Assembly: GCA_009760855.2 (NCBI GenBank)
Contig: WPIO01000006.1
Span: 12,724,001 to 12,788,000, forward strand
DNA from: Cristatella mucedo
Taxonomy: Eukaryota > Bryozoa > Phylactolaemata > Cristatellidae
Direction: 5' to 3'
Length of the DNA stretch: 64,000 nucleotides
Part shown: positions 1 through 10,935 of the stretch, piece by piece
How the letters are laid out: every line of letters starts with the position of its first letter
Numbering within the stretch: the stretch's first letter is position 1
The notes under the pieces: model-generated
The model's input: only the letters and a program-made list of their open reading frames with translations
The model's database searches: none
What the model was told of the DNA's origin: nothing
Program-made: the position numbers and the translations under genes

Positions 1-12
1 CAAAGTTTGAGG

Positions 13-165
13 CCAGCCGATTTAACAGCCTCATTTTGTATAGCAGCAGATGGGCCTTAACGGTTATCACCACCGCTTGCAATGAGCGATTAAGGATACA
101 CTGCATGATTCGAGCCCACGACCTGGGTCGCGAAGAGCGAGCACCTTACACCTGGGCTAAGACCC
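13..165 (-). repeat. SINE-A copy
   Basis: tRNA-derived short interspersed element. Read on the minus strand it has a tRNA-like head with a B-box-like GGGCTCGAATC, then a central GGTGGTGATAACCG segment and a tail containing GCTATACAAAATGAGGCTG. The other copies in the window share this order. The tail is next to the left edge of the window. Confidence 0.75.
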
Positions 166-169
166 AGCT

Positions 170-830
170 TTGTTGTTCATAGCTGGCTGAACTTCATTGT
201 TTTACAGCTGGCTAGCATGCGTGATGAGCCGTGATGGCACACTAGGTAAGGCGGTTGCCTTTCACTACCTCGGTCCCGAGGTCGTGGTTTCGAATCCTGC
301 GGTGGGCGATCCTTTGTTGCCGCTGCAAGCAGTGGTGATAGCCTTTAAGGTTCTTCTGTTGCTATACAAAAGAGGCTATTGAGTTAGCTTGTTTTTGTTG
401 TTCACAGCAAGCTAGCATGCTTGCTTGTTTACTTCGGGCTAGCATGCTTGATCCCAAAGCCTGAAACTCACCAACGACTGAAATCACGACATGCCCTGCT
501 TTATGACATTTAAAAAAGCACCTGTTTCTCACAGGATTTTCTGGGCCCACGTGAGTCTTCGTCCTTAATGTGTTTCTGCTCTGCTCTGACACCTGTGCCA
601 ACCATATTGCTGACCGTATTGACATGCTTCCCTCACAGCAAATGCAAAATGCTTAGACTGAGATTTAGTTCTCTGAGGGTGTAATAGTATATGCAAATGT
701 CTCATTACCATTATTGGATGTTCGCAACAAGCTAACGTGCTCGGTTCTTCGCAGCAGGCTAGTGTGCCTTGTTTTTTCCGCAGAACACTAATGTGCCTTG
801 TTTTTCATAGCCAGCACGACATTTTTTGCT
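170..830. repeat. Degenerate minisatellite, interrupted
   Basis: Repeated variants of a unit of roughly 25-31 bases, with core CAGCAAGCTAGCATGCTTG, occur at about 170-225, 385-450 and 718-830. Examples are CAGCTGGCTAGCATGCGTG and CAGCAGGCTAGTGTGCCTTG. The first and second blocks are separated by a SINE-A copy. The function is unknown; simple replication slippage is enough to explain it. Confidence 0.55.
226..400 (+). repeat. SINE-A copy
   Basis: One of the cleaner copies. It has an A-box-like TGGCACACTAGG, a B-box-like GGTTTCGAATCC, the central GCAAGCAGTGGTGATAGCC segment and a tail GCTATACAAAAGAGGCTATT. The spacing between A and B boxes fits a tRNA-derived Pol III promoter. It splits a degenerate minisatellite, so it probably inserted into it. 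Confidence 0.8.
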
Positions 831-2160
831 CGTGCAAAATGCCTTCATTGCTGAGCTGAGCAGCATGCTCTGTTGCACTGCTCGCCGTGCTTCGTGCATC
901 ATCAAACTGACCATCAAGCTGGCTCCTTAAACTTGGATATCTGCCCACTATTCACTCAGACACGTCGGGGCCAGCCTTACTCCACATTCGACCTGTGCTG
1001 GAACGAGCCAATATCTCTGTGCTTTATTCTGGAGCTACGTGCAGTCCTATGTGTGTTTCTGCCACGAGTCGGGCCATAGGTTGAGGTCTGGCGATGGTTT
1101 TGGAAGCACCGCTGTGTGACGTTGCCACCTACAGTAGTCTCTCTGTTTCCTCTCGGTCTCATTTTCCAGTCTGGTCGTGTTTTCGAGCTGAAACATGTGC
1201 TCAGGATGTAATGCTCCAGAACTCAGGCAATCACAGACTAACTCTATGCCCATATAGAGTGTGAGTATGCATGGCTCGCTTACAATGCGTCGGTTCGGTA
1301 AGAAGCATGTTATCGGGTGGTGTCACTCGTTAAGTAGCACCAGGTTCAGGTCCAGGCTCAGCCTTAGCAGCCAGCGGGGTGCCTCGGCTCCCACTGTGTG
1401 TGCCCCTGCCCTTCTTGCTGTTCACAGCTGTGCAAGCAATGATGTTTTTTCTGCTTCCCGCTTCGGTGCATAAAGGGAAGATGCTGCACCGGCCGGCTGT
1501 TTTCCAATTATTGCTATACCAGCCAGGCAGCCATTTTGTTGGCTAATATTGACTGTGCAGCATATGCTTGTGGTAAATGGATGAAACTGCTTCGTGTTTG
1601 CCCGTGAGTGACAAAAGTGCCTTCAACCCAGCCAGAGCTGAGAACGACGCGTCTGTCGGCTCTCTTGGGTATTAGGTGCTCATTGTTATTGATACGGTCG
1701 AATTTTGGCTCGGAGCCATATTATGTTGTACCTCACAATCGAAGTTACACACGGCCACGGCCAGTTTATTTTGGTTTAAGCTTCAAAATAGTCTCCGACC
1801 ATTATTTCTTCTCTTTGGGGACTTCCGGTTTTGCAACAGTTCTGGTTCCGCTGGATTCATGGGTATTTTTGCTAAACCGAAGATTCCCAGTAATTCACCG
1901 GCTCCGAAAGATTCACACTACTTAGCAGACTGGGTGTATTTTGAGTATTAACTGTGTTAAGGGAATGTAGTGTGGCTGCATGAATGGAATATACCCATGC
2001 ATGTTTGTGCTGCGTGAGTGTATGCTCGTGCGTGCGGCTTCTCATCGCGAAGCCTTGTACATCCGGATACTAGAGCGTGACAGCGTGCAACCGACACGGT
2101 ACACACTGTGGACGATGACATGCAATCTGTGCCGTAATTTCTCTGCGCTGCTGTTTTCAG

Positions 2161-2313
2161 GCTATGGACAAGAATCCGGTGGCATACTCTGTCAACTGCA
2201 CAACAGCTTGCCAGTGCCGGTTGCTGTGGTCTACATGGACATTGTTCCGTGGTTCCTGAGATTGTACTATCATACACTGAAAATTGAAAGCCGCGGGAAG
2301 ACTGTTGCTGCTG
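2161..2313 (+). CDS. PIGT: PIGT (GPI transamidase subunit), third-from-last exon
   Basis: Exon of the GPI transamidase component PIG-T, the ER-lumenal subunit that scaffolds the complex attaching GPI anchors to proteins. It starts after an acceptor ending in ttttcag and ends at a strong donor, gtaagt. It holds 2 bases of a split codon, 50 codons and 1 base. The peptide reads GYGQESGG, then DIVPWFLRLYYHTLKI, matching the conserved PIG-T segment GYG...VPWYLRLYVHTL. The final G joins the AT at 5777-5778 to make Asp, so the frame carries over exactly into the next exon. The preceding exon was not found in bases 1-2160 and probably lies outside the window. Confidence 0.9.
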
Positions 2314-2502
2314 GTAAGTGGAGCAGCAGCAGCCGCCGCCGCTGGGAGGCTGAGAGGGCTTCATTTAATTGACTCGGCTGCTGCTGCTACACATTGGCAT
2401 CGTGTATCGTGGCTGGTTTGCTCCTTTCTGGCTTAAAATGGCCGAGCTCCATCGGCTTCAACCGGCGCTTTAGCCAGCGGTTGCCACCGCTGCTGCTGAC
2501 AA

Positions 2503-2596
2503 ATCTGACTGGCCTTTAGATCTGACTGACTTTATATCTGACTGACTTTAGATCTGACTGACTTTAGATCTGACTGACTTTAGATCTGACTGGCCT
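2503..2596. repeat. 16-bp tandem repeat
   Basis: About six head-to-tail copies of gatctgactgacttta with a few changes (one has tatatctg, the two ends have tggcc). It lies in the PIGT intron, 190 bases after the exon donor. Confidence 0.9.
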
Positions 2597-2672
2597 ATCT
2601 TTTCGGTACAGACTGCAGAGCAGGTGCAAAACGAACTTCTTATGCTGCCTGCATTCGTGCTGGCACGCAGAT

Positions 2673-2674
<2 letters not shown>

Positions 2675-2741
<67 letters not shown>
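2675..2741. repeat. (CT)n microsatellite
   Basis: Uninterrupted run of about 33 CT dinucleotides inside the large PIGT intron. Confidence 0.97.
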
Positions 2742-2745
<4 letters not shown>

Positions 2746-3661
2746 TGTCTGCCTTGTCTTGTTTAGCCCACCCAGAGCCTGCTAGTTTTATACTTCCTTG
2801 CTTTTCCCTGTTGTTTCAGCTGACCTATAGGTTGGCTGAGCTGTATATGTAGTGACTTAGGTATATGTATATGGGGTGACCTAGGGCGGAAATCTGAGCC
2901 GTGGTAGCATGGGGTGGTGGCACCAAGCAAGCATGGTGGTGCAGTGGACAGTGCTGGCACAGCTACCCTCCCTTCCTCCCTCCCCCATCCACCGCTATTA
3001 GGCAAGCCGTGCATGGTGCCGAGTGCTACAGTTGACTCGAGGCTGACCCCGACGGCACAAGCGAGCTGCTTTGAGCGGCTGGCTGGCCACAGTGTGGCTG
3101 CTAGAACTGCCGAGAAAGTGCCGCTGCTGCGCCACATCTCTCTTGCAAAAGCCAGATGAGTCGACTAGGGGCTGAAATGCTTGGCTTTGCTGACGTCACA
3201 CAGAAATGGTGACCGGAACGCCCCAGGCTGGCATGTGGACATGTGTGCTTCCTGGGTTGAACAGCTTGCCATCGACAGCGGCTTAAGTGTGTCACGCGAG
3301 TGACAATCCCAGCGGTTGCTAGAACGGTCTTTCCATATGCGGTCGACCCTTTCTCTCCACTCTCCCTCTCTCCACTCTCCCACCCCCTGCCTTTCCTTAA
3401 GCAGCAGCTAAGCTATGAATGCTGTCGGCGGCTTTCTTCGTTTAAAGTCCTTGTTAGGTTCAGCCCTATTGCGCCGAGAATACCCCCCTGTCATTTCTGT
3501 AGATTGTGGTGATTGCCTGTGGCAAATACTGACTAGTAGTGGCCTGTCACTGTCACTACCAGTTAGCTGTGCGCTGCATAAGCTGATTTAGCGAGTCCCC
3601 CCCCCCATCGACTCAACCACACGTCGATGATGTTGCTGTCACTGAGCAGAGAAATAATCAA

Positions 3662-3692
3662 TGGTGCCACCGGTCGGCTGCATTCGACCGGT
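3662..3692. repeat. Short inverted repeat
   Basis: Arms gccaccggtcg and cgaccggtggc separated by 8 bases. It is intronic in PIGT. No associated gene or terminator logic is visible. Confidence 0.7.
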
Positions 3693-4439
3693 GGCAGCTC
3701 ACTCCTGGGATGTGAGTGGCTCATTAGTACTGCTTTACCAGGCGCTCTCACCTTGCTCTGTGGCTGCTCTACCCCTTAATGTACCTGCTAGACTTTCACA
3801 CCGAAAGAGAGAGAGAATCATTTTTCTTGCCATGTTAAGCACTCTGCTCAGCTCTTATGCTGCACCAGTCGTTTTTACTTAGTGTCCCAGGGGCCAAGTG
3901 TTGTTAAGAATGTGCTACACTGCTGTACTGTGCACAATGGGCCAGTTTGAGAGAACCATGTGGTCGCACTGGTTTGAAGATCCTCTTAAACTGAAACAAG
4001 CAAGACATTCACTGAGGCAATAGTGACAAGACCTGGGAGATCTCAGATACATGGTTTGTTGACAGCTGTTAGATTATGCTGTCCGGAGTTGCAGATTCAT
4101 GGAAGGTTCTTTAAAGGTGATTGGCCGGCTGTAATATTGTAATGGCTGTGGGCGGCTATAACCTTCCACAAAGCCAGGCCACAGAAACAGCCGAAGGGGA
4201 CTGCAGCTTGGATGTTGCTTGCTGCACAATCTTTTTTTGTTGTCGGGGATGATGCCCCACACTGGCAACCATAGAGCAGCCTCCTGCCACCCTGCTTTGT
4301 TCTAGAAGACTTCGATAAACTGTAGCTGCTACGTAGAAGGTCAACTGAAATCGTGCCTAATCTTATCGTGTGTCTACTGGGGCCTCGCTAGACTTTGCAT
4401 TTAAAACTCAGCCTTGCTTCTTGGGTATAGACTCCACTC

Positions 4440-5450
4440 CACAGGCGTGGCACAAGGTGCTGATAATAATAATAATAATAATATTGCACTTGATAAAGCG
4501 CCCTCAGAGAACTTAATCTCTTTCTAGGCGCTTTACATTTGCTGCAAAGTGATACGCAATAGAATAGTAAGTAAAATCATGCTTGAAAAACAAACAAAAT
4601 GAATAACATGGTTAGGGGTTACATGCACTGGGTCAGCATGCAAATGTGGTTAGTGGCAGCATGAACAGTGTCAGCACGCACAAGCACATCGAGGACGAAT
4701 CACAAGGACCCACTAAATGCTGTCCTAAATAGGTATGTTTTTAAGTTTCTTTTAAATGTGGTCAGGTCAGGGGATGTTCTGATGCAGGTCGGGAGGGAGT
4801 TCCAGGCTGTGGGAGCATACGAGCTAAATGCACGGTCTCCAAAGGATTTAAGGTTTGTACGAGGTATTTCTAGACTGTTGGATTCCGAAAAGCGAGTGGT
4901 ACGATGCTTTGCCTGATGGGGTAGTATCTCTGAAAGATAGGCTGGAGCCATAGAATGAAGAGACCTAAAAGTGAGCGACAAAACCTTGAAGTCAATCCGT
5001 TGCTTGACTGGTAACCAGTGCAGGTCGGCGAGAAGTGGAGTAATGTGGCAACTGCGACGCTCACGACAGACAAGCCTAGCTGCAGAGTTTTGCACCAGCT
5101 GCAATCGCCTGATCGCACATGCTGGTAGGCCAGTAAGCAGTGAGTTGCAGAAGTCGAGACGAGATGTCACGAATGCATGGACCAACTTGGACGTGGTATC
5201 CTTATCTAAACAAGCCCTAATTTTAGCAATGTTATGAAGCTGAAAATAGGCTGATTTGACTGTGGAGCTGATGTGGTCGTCTAACGAGAGGTCGCTTTGG
5301 AATATGACACCTAGATTTCGAGCTGATGCAACTGGAGATATGCTGGCAGAGCCAATTTTGAAAGTCAGCCTTTCCAATTTCTGAATAACACTAGGTTTGC
5401 CCATAACTAGTAAGTTAGTTTTATCATCGTTTGCCTTCCAGCCTTGTCTC
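4440..5450 (-). mobile_element. Family 1 LINE, 5'-truncated (CR1/L2-like)
   Basis: Best-preserved retrotransposon of the window, antisense inside the PIGT intron. The frame from about 5440 down to 4700 is open for some 245 codons and encodes the C-terminal part of a non-LTR reverse-transcriptase polyprotein. It contains [85 protein letters not shown]-like and AFSSYAPTAWNSLP blocks typical of the CR1/L2 group. The catalytic palm domain is missing, as expected from 5' truncation. The 3' end has AAAGCGCCTAGAAAGAGATT, then a run of TTA/ATT repeats (4464-4484). Confidence 0.9.
4700..5404 (-). pseudogene. LINE polyprotein C-terminal fragment (ORF2 end)
   Basis: Open frame of 234 codons within the family 1 LINE. 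Its ATG is internal to the polyprotein frame (preceded in frame by DDKTNLLV), so it is not a true start. It ends normally with LKTYLFRTAF-type sequence seen at the C terminus of CR1/L2 proteins. It lacks endonuclease and the YXDD active site, so it cannot act alone. The intact frame suggests recent insertion or slow decay compared with the other copies here. Confidence 0.85.
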
Positions 5451-5776
5451 TGTTTGGTGCTGCTCTTGCCTTACGCTTTAATTCTATGTGAAGTTGTCTT
5501 TTGCCTTCCTGTTTTAATTGTGGAAAGTCCCTGAGCAATTTGATGCTTCCTGGTCGGTTGGCTATGTTAAATGCTGCTTGGGATATTTGGGTGAAGGTGG
5601 CCACCATCAGAGCACTGTCAGCTGCTAGCTGTGTATTGGTTGTACTGTGATCCACTCGTCAGGAGCTGTTGCTGTTAAGCAAGATGTACTGCATTTCCCC
5701 TCACCGAATAAGATCTTCTTTTGGCAATAAGCATCTGCACACCAAGTGCAACAACCTACCGCTTTCTTTTCTTCAG

Positions 5777-6011
5777 ATTCGGTATACTATGTCCCGGGAC
5801 GTGACCGTGAACGGCCTCATCATCTCGAAACTGTATTTAGAATTCCTGCTAACTCATCGGCATCGCTGAGTATTGAGTTTGATCGGCTGTTGCTGAAGTG
5901 GACTGAGTACCCACCCGATGCAAACCACGGCTTCTACATTCCGTCGGCCGTCGTCTCAGCCCTGCTGCCCAGTTGCACTGTTTCGGGCGGTGATTGTGAT
6001 CAATTAATAAG
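5777..6011 (+). CDS. PIGT: PIGT, penultimate exon
   Basis: Continues PIG-T after a 3.46-kb intron. The acceptor is a clear pyrimidine tract plus cag; the donor is AAG then gttagc, which is weaker than consensus. Recognisable family motifs are YYVPGRDRERPHHLE, IPANS, LLLKWTEYPPDANHGFY and VVSALLPS, in the same order as in vertebrate PIG-T (LPANS, ALLKWTEY.PDPNHGFY, VLSALVPS). The exon ends with two bases (AG) of an Arg codon completed by the first base of the last exon. The intervening intron contains an antisense LINE copy, a 16-bp tandem repeat and a CT microsatellite. Confidence 0.95.
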
Positions 6012-6155
6012 GTTAGCTATAATACCTTACTATAGCAGCTGCCATTGTAATGTACAGCTATCGGCTGTCGTTCTACTTCCGGGCAATGTTCGTGTCGATT
6101 GCCAAAGCATTAGTTAGTCTTTTTTCTATTAGTATAGTAATTAGTTTCTTTTTAG

Positions 6156-6543
6156 GTCATCATCTGTCAATGAGACCCACTTTGTACGACTTCGGACCGA
6201 AAGCTTGCTGCTGTCACTCCCGACACCTGATTTCAGCATGCCGTATAATGTCATCTGCCTGACGTGCACTGTGATCGCCATTGCCTTCGGTTCAATTCAT
6301 AATCTCACCACTAAACAGTTTGTGGCTCAACCTAAGGGTGCCAAGGGACGGTTACACGACTTGAAAAACTATATCTTGAAGTTGCTCCGTCGGCAGAAGT
6401 CTGATATTGGTGAGGGAACTGCAGCTTCCTGCACTGTGGCCACAGATGTCAGTGCAGGAGAAGTTACACCAATTAGCCTGAATGCACCTAACCAAGAGCC
6501 TCATGACGATAAGACCAGCTTTAAACAAGCTGGTGATTGTTGA
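6156..6543 (+). CDS. PIGT: PIGT, last exon with stop codon
   Basis: Last PIG-T exon, following a short 144-base intron whose acceptor is tttctttttag. It encodes NETHFVRLRTESLLLSLPTP then DFSMPYNVICLTCT, the most conserved block of the family, running into the single C-terminal membrane span (about 20 hydrophobic residues, VICLTCTVIAIAFGS). A basic segment (LKNYILKLLRRQK) follows, as in vertebrates, where the protein ends soon after. Here about 45 more polar residues follow before the TGA. Together the three exons give 257 C-terminal residues. The extra tail is seen directly; whether it is functional is unknown. Confidence 0.95.
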
Positions 6544-7940
6544 TTGCAGGAAGTGGTGGCTTTTTTACCTTCTGTTTTGCATATCCAACTAGCCTTGATT
6601 TGTGCATGCCGAATATTTAAGCAGCATTTTGCTACCGTTGCTGAACACCGAGCGACTAGGCCGACCTTCTGAAGTGATGCATGCTGGAATTCGTCGTCTT
6701 GCACAGCTCAGCTGCTATGCAGGGCTGAAACTATTACCTGTATTGTGAATTCTTATGACTTGCATTCCTGATTTTGTGGTCCTGGCCTTGGCCTATAAGA
6801 AGGCCTTGACAAAATACTGATTGACTTAAATGGCATTTTTCTATGTTTGTCATCCCCAAAGGCAAAGCCATGAGGCTGAAAGCTGCACATTTCCTTAGGC
6901 TGAGCAGCAGGCCCTTAAGGAGTTGTATTGACTGCGACTGGAGTTGCTGGTCCAGGCGAGGTCTAGGCACTTCCTTCCTCGTAAAAGGGACAGACAGCTC
7001 CCTTCACGATTTCCCCGGCTACTCGCATAAGTGAGTCAATGAAAGACAGCTTTGTGGTGAGCTGAGCTTCTTTATCGATGCTGGGCTGCGAGCTGCTATG
7101 CAGGTCGTAGATGTTGCAAAAGTACTGCATGTTGCATGAGATGATACCTTTAGTTCATATCACATGAAACCTGTTGCTTTCCTAACTAGCATATGCCATC
7201 ACCGATCGATGATTGATTTGTATGTTTACGAAGCTGTCCCCAACTACCTAGGTGTGAACCTCGAGTGCCACTTGCCCTTGGGTAAGAGCTCCCCCCTCTC
7301 AGCCCATTGTCAAACATCCCTTCAGGATGTTGAAACAATCCCGAGCGCGTTAGACTGAACCTGAGCTCTAGTGAAGCGATCAGTCATCGTGGTGCTCTAA
7401 AGAGCTCGGGATGCTAATATCGAGTGGTTGGAGAAATGAAATTGTCTGTATGTGGTACCCTTATTTTCTATATGCTAGACCTTTTCGTGTCACCTAATTA
7501 TTTCGTATGGCTATCCATTCTGTATGGTGAACAGCACCCAAGAGGCCCATTGCATAAGCATTCTCCTTAACGTCTTACCGATTGCATGATCGATAGCTGC
7601 TATATATTTTAATAGGTTATGATTATAGTATGGGTTCTGATAAAGATCTCGGGGAATGTCAAGAAAAAATTTTCGGCCAATCATATATTTGTTTAGGGTA
7701 TCCTTTCAAAAGATAAACACGTAAGAAATGGGATCGGAAGCTCTGACGACTTCAAAGTAAAAGAAAAAATGATTATTCCAGCCACGCCTAACCAGGATGT
7801 AACCCGAAGCAGCATATCTACAAATAACAAATTTACAATCTCTGCATCATGTGTGACTTGCATCCCAACTTGTCGAAACTTAGTAGATCGAGGTACATGT
7901 GTGATGCTTGTTGAGTTGCATTCTTGCGACTTTTACACAG
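6544..7940. other. PIGT 3' flank, no further gene seen
   Basis: Includes the PIGT 3' untranslated region, whose end I cannot fix: no AATAAA stands out close to the stop. No conserved exon or repeat family was recognised. Confidence 0.5.
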
Positions 7941-7941
7941 C

Positions 7942-8085
7942 ATTTCCAGTTAAATATAATTCATTTGTATAGCGCCCGAAGAGAACTTAATCTCTATTCA
8001 GGCGCTTCACATGTACCTTGGGACTCGAACACATGACCTCAGATAGACCTTGGTCGGGGTGAGCACCTTAACCGCTGTGTAGATT
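7942..8085 (-). repeat. SINE-B copy
   Basis: Read on the minus strand: tRNA-like head with AGCGGTTAAGGTGCTC, a degenerate B box around GTCATGTGTTCGAGTCCC, then a tail CGCCTGAATAGAGATTAAG and GCGCTATACAAATGAATTAT. The tail resembles the family 1 LINE 3' end. Confidence 0.75.
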
Positions 8086-10038
8086 TGTGCCTTGGAAAAT
8101 CCATAACTCAACGAATACTTCACATATCGGGAAATTTGAAATGCCGAGTTCAGCTCTGCTTGTTTAAACTGACTCTACAAAAATCTTATTTCGGTCCGTT
8201 CCTTTTTTGTACATGTCCACGGTTACGGAAAATAAAGCTCTGGGACGTTTGACTACGCCCCAATATCGGCCTATCAGTCACTGGCACTAATCCGTTGGAA
8301 GCTGGCCGAAGCATCCCGGAGGCAACAAGTCACGAGCTCACAGCCGAAGGAGCCTGCTCTAGCTGCAGAGCGATCCACTACCAGCCCTGCAGTGGACAAT
8401 TCGACAAGCTCAAAAGTGAACGTTCGGCTCTATGTAAACCAGCTGAATGAAAACGCTCAGATAAAGATACTTTCCTGGCTAGTTGATGAGAAGACGAGCT
8501 CAATTCTTGGCTAGAAGATATTTAACTTTAATGGAAATGAATGACGGCGAAACACGGCTCAACCCGCACGGCAACGAAAGTGTGGGACGTTGGAACAGTA
8601 GCTTGTTAATTAAGGCTGCAGGTTTCAGTAGCGTCGGTCCGACCGAGTCCAGTAGCGTCGGTTCGTCCGACTACCCAACCGCCTGGTCGATTAGTTCAGA
8701 AAGATGAGAGAGCTTTCAGTTAGCGGATTCAGATTGCGATTCAACGATGCCAAAGCCTAATTGACCTCACAAATGCTGGCCCAGAGGGAACAGCTGGCAA
8801 TCCTTACTTGGACCCCTACAGAGGACCGAAAGTACATGGAGGAACGTACCTAGGCAGCCGCTGGCTTGCTGCTCAGGCGGCCAGGCAGAGAGTTTTATAG
8901 TTACCCCTTGTGGATTCCAGGAAAGCCGCTGACAAGCGAAGTCGAATGACAGGTAGCGTGGCGGGGACCATTTAACGCATTACTCAGTCAAAAATTCTGT
9001 GCCGTCCTCGCCACTAGCATTAGTGCCTATTCATTGGAGAGGTGCAAGCACTCGTTTTTAGATTAGAGCGTACAGTAGTGGAGCAAATCAAGCTGCACTT
9101 TAATGTAGGATTACTTAAAAGGCATAGGTTGGATATGACGCACCAAAGCCGCCTAAGCACTCACCAGGCCCAGTGCCGACCTGGCGGAGCCACCCTGGCG
9201 CTGTGCTTAGTCCGTGGATTCGTCCCGAGTAAATTCACTCGCGTCGCGTCGCCTGGCTATTATTTCTTTTCAAACCAACAGCATCTTAGCTGCACTTGCA
9301 TAGAGTCAAACGTGAGTGCATCTTAGCTGCACTTACACAAAGTATAACGTGAGTAAGCTTGTTTCGCCTCGAATTAGGAGCGACCGCACTGCTCCGTGAG
9401 CTGTGCACGGTGGACCTTTGCCCGACAGACACGGGCCTAGTAGATGGCAGTACTAGAAACCATCGAAATGATGATCCGGATTGATAGTATGCGTGCGATA
9501 GAAAATCTTGAGTTAAAACTCCTCTTAATTATGACTGGACTCAGAATAAAAGACAGATGCACTACTAGGTGTAGATTGTAATAATAGTAATTTGAATCAT
9601 AATAATGAATCTATCGTATAGCATCCTAATGTAACCAAAGCCTCTTTCTAGCCGATTTATATATGCTGAAAGGAAGTATCTTTATCGGTACTTTGCACAT
9701 ACACATACGTGCTAGGTGCAGAGAAGGGCACAAAGAGGAATGGTCCCGCGGACCAAGACTTGCAGCAAAGACGCTCCTTAAATGCCGTCGCCGCTCGTCC
9801 GAAACAGGAATCCTGATCGACAGATCTTTCAGCCAATATTTCTATCTTACATTTTTCATTGGTTCGGCATCGCTCGACGTGGGTTTTATATATTCTTAAG
9901 GCGGGGGTGAATGCCTTGATTTTGGATTAGTCTTTGGTTTGATGAGGACCGCTGGCATGTTTGCTAATGCACCACCGTTGGCTTGGGATTTCGCTATATG
10001 ATTTATGAGGCATTGATGTCACCGACTTGAGACGTTAA

Positions 10039-10049
<11 letters not shown>
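8086..10049. other. Gene-free stretch
   Basis: No exon, RNA gene or recognised repeat. Between 9266 and 9350 a short phrase (catcttagctgcactt) occurs twice about 40 bases apart, a small local duplication. Confidence 0.5.

Positions 10050-10115
<66 letters not shown>
10050..10115. repeat. (GA)n microsatellite
   Basis: About 33 AG/GA units preceded by a short GT run. Confidence 0.97.
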
Positions 10116-10120
<5 letters not shown>

Positions 10121-10599
10121 GAGCTGTATCCCAAGCTGAGGCGCTTTGAGTTTGGTTTAATTGGGAGAGCGGCCGAGATCAGTTCTATGGCATGAGCCGT
10201 CGGGTGGTCTGCTCTCCGTCAGTCAGTCTGTCTGTCTCTCTGCCTCTGTCTTTAATACTCATTGGAGTTTCAACATTATGTGGTTTAAATTAATTTTCCT
10301 ATCTGCTAAGTCTAATGAGCTGTTACGGAGCTACCTCAGTACGCTGTTAAATCTGGCCAATTGCAATTGTACGATGAAGGTATCGACAGTAATAGGAGAC
10401 TCCCGCAGTGAAATCGCCAGTGCTATGCTACATGAAGAATCGGCGGGCATTTTCGGGGCGTAGCAGCAGCTTCAAGTTCCTGTCGCTGCCTGTATTCGAC
10501 GCTCTGGCAGCCGGGTTCAGTGCCGAACGTGCAGCCTGCCGCTTATAGTCCAGAGAAGCAGGCTCGCATCGAACTGACGTCCGAGAGCACTCAACTGAA

Positions 10600-10935
10600 G
10601 GTAGTAGTCAAAAATTAAATTTATTTTCAATGCGACAGCACAGGTCGTAGCTTCGATGTGGCTGCGCAGGATACGCCCGTCAACGCGGAGGAAAATCCTA
10701 AATTCTATTGAAACGAGCATCTCACTGCACGTGGCCTCGCTTTGCTGAGTCATAGTAGTCCGTCTCGACAGACAATGCTGCGCCATTTTGCCGCTTGACG
10801 AAGTGCGCCATCTTGCCGCTTGACGAAGTGCGCCATCTTGCCGCTTGACGAAGCGCGCCATTTCACCGCTTGACGGAAGTGCGCCATCTTGTGGCGTGAC
10901 AGCCTTTCTCGCTCCAATTAGTAGATATACTGACA
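10600..10935 (-). repeat. Dispersed element D, copy 1, with 25-bp tandem repeat
   Basis: Contains about five tandem units of gcgccatcttgccgcttga plus a short joiner, period 25 (units start near 10780, 10806, 10831, 10856 and 10882). Flanking sequence matches two other loci: aattagtagatata at the right side, and (minus strand) actatgactcag on the left. Copy 3 at 51785-52010 has the same order in the opposite direction. No coding capacity is recognised. The outer limits are estimates. Confidence 0.7.

Larger units (their letters stand above)
1..2160. other. Presumed PIGT intron, repeat-filled
   Basis: No PIG-T exon could be recognised here, although the one encoding the segment just before GYGQESGG should precede 2161. 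The stretch holds two SINE-A copies in opposite orientation (about 13-165 and 226-400) and a degenerate minisatellite. From 850 to 2160 I see only unique-looking non-coding DNA. Short frames lack conserved motifs. Confidence 0.55.

Noticed and set aside
226-300. tRNA genes at the A-box/B-box matches
   Set aside because: Heads of SINEs: they occur many times with the same non-tRNA tails, and acceptor stems and anticodon arms do not pair properly.
560-580. 16-base micro-exon of PIGT bounded by cag and gtgagt near 540
   Set aside because: Encoded residues match nothing in PIG-T and the phase cannot be tested without the neighbouring exons.
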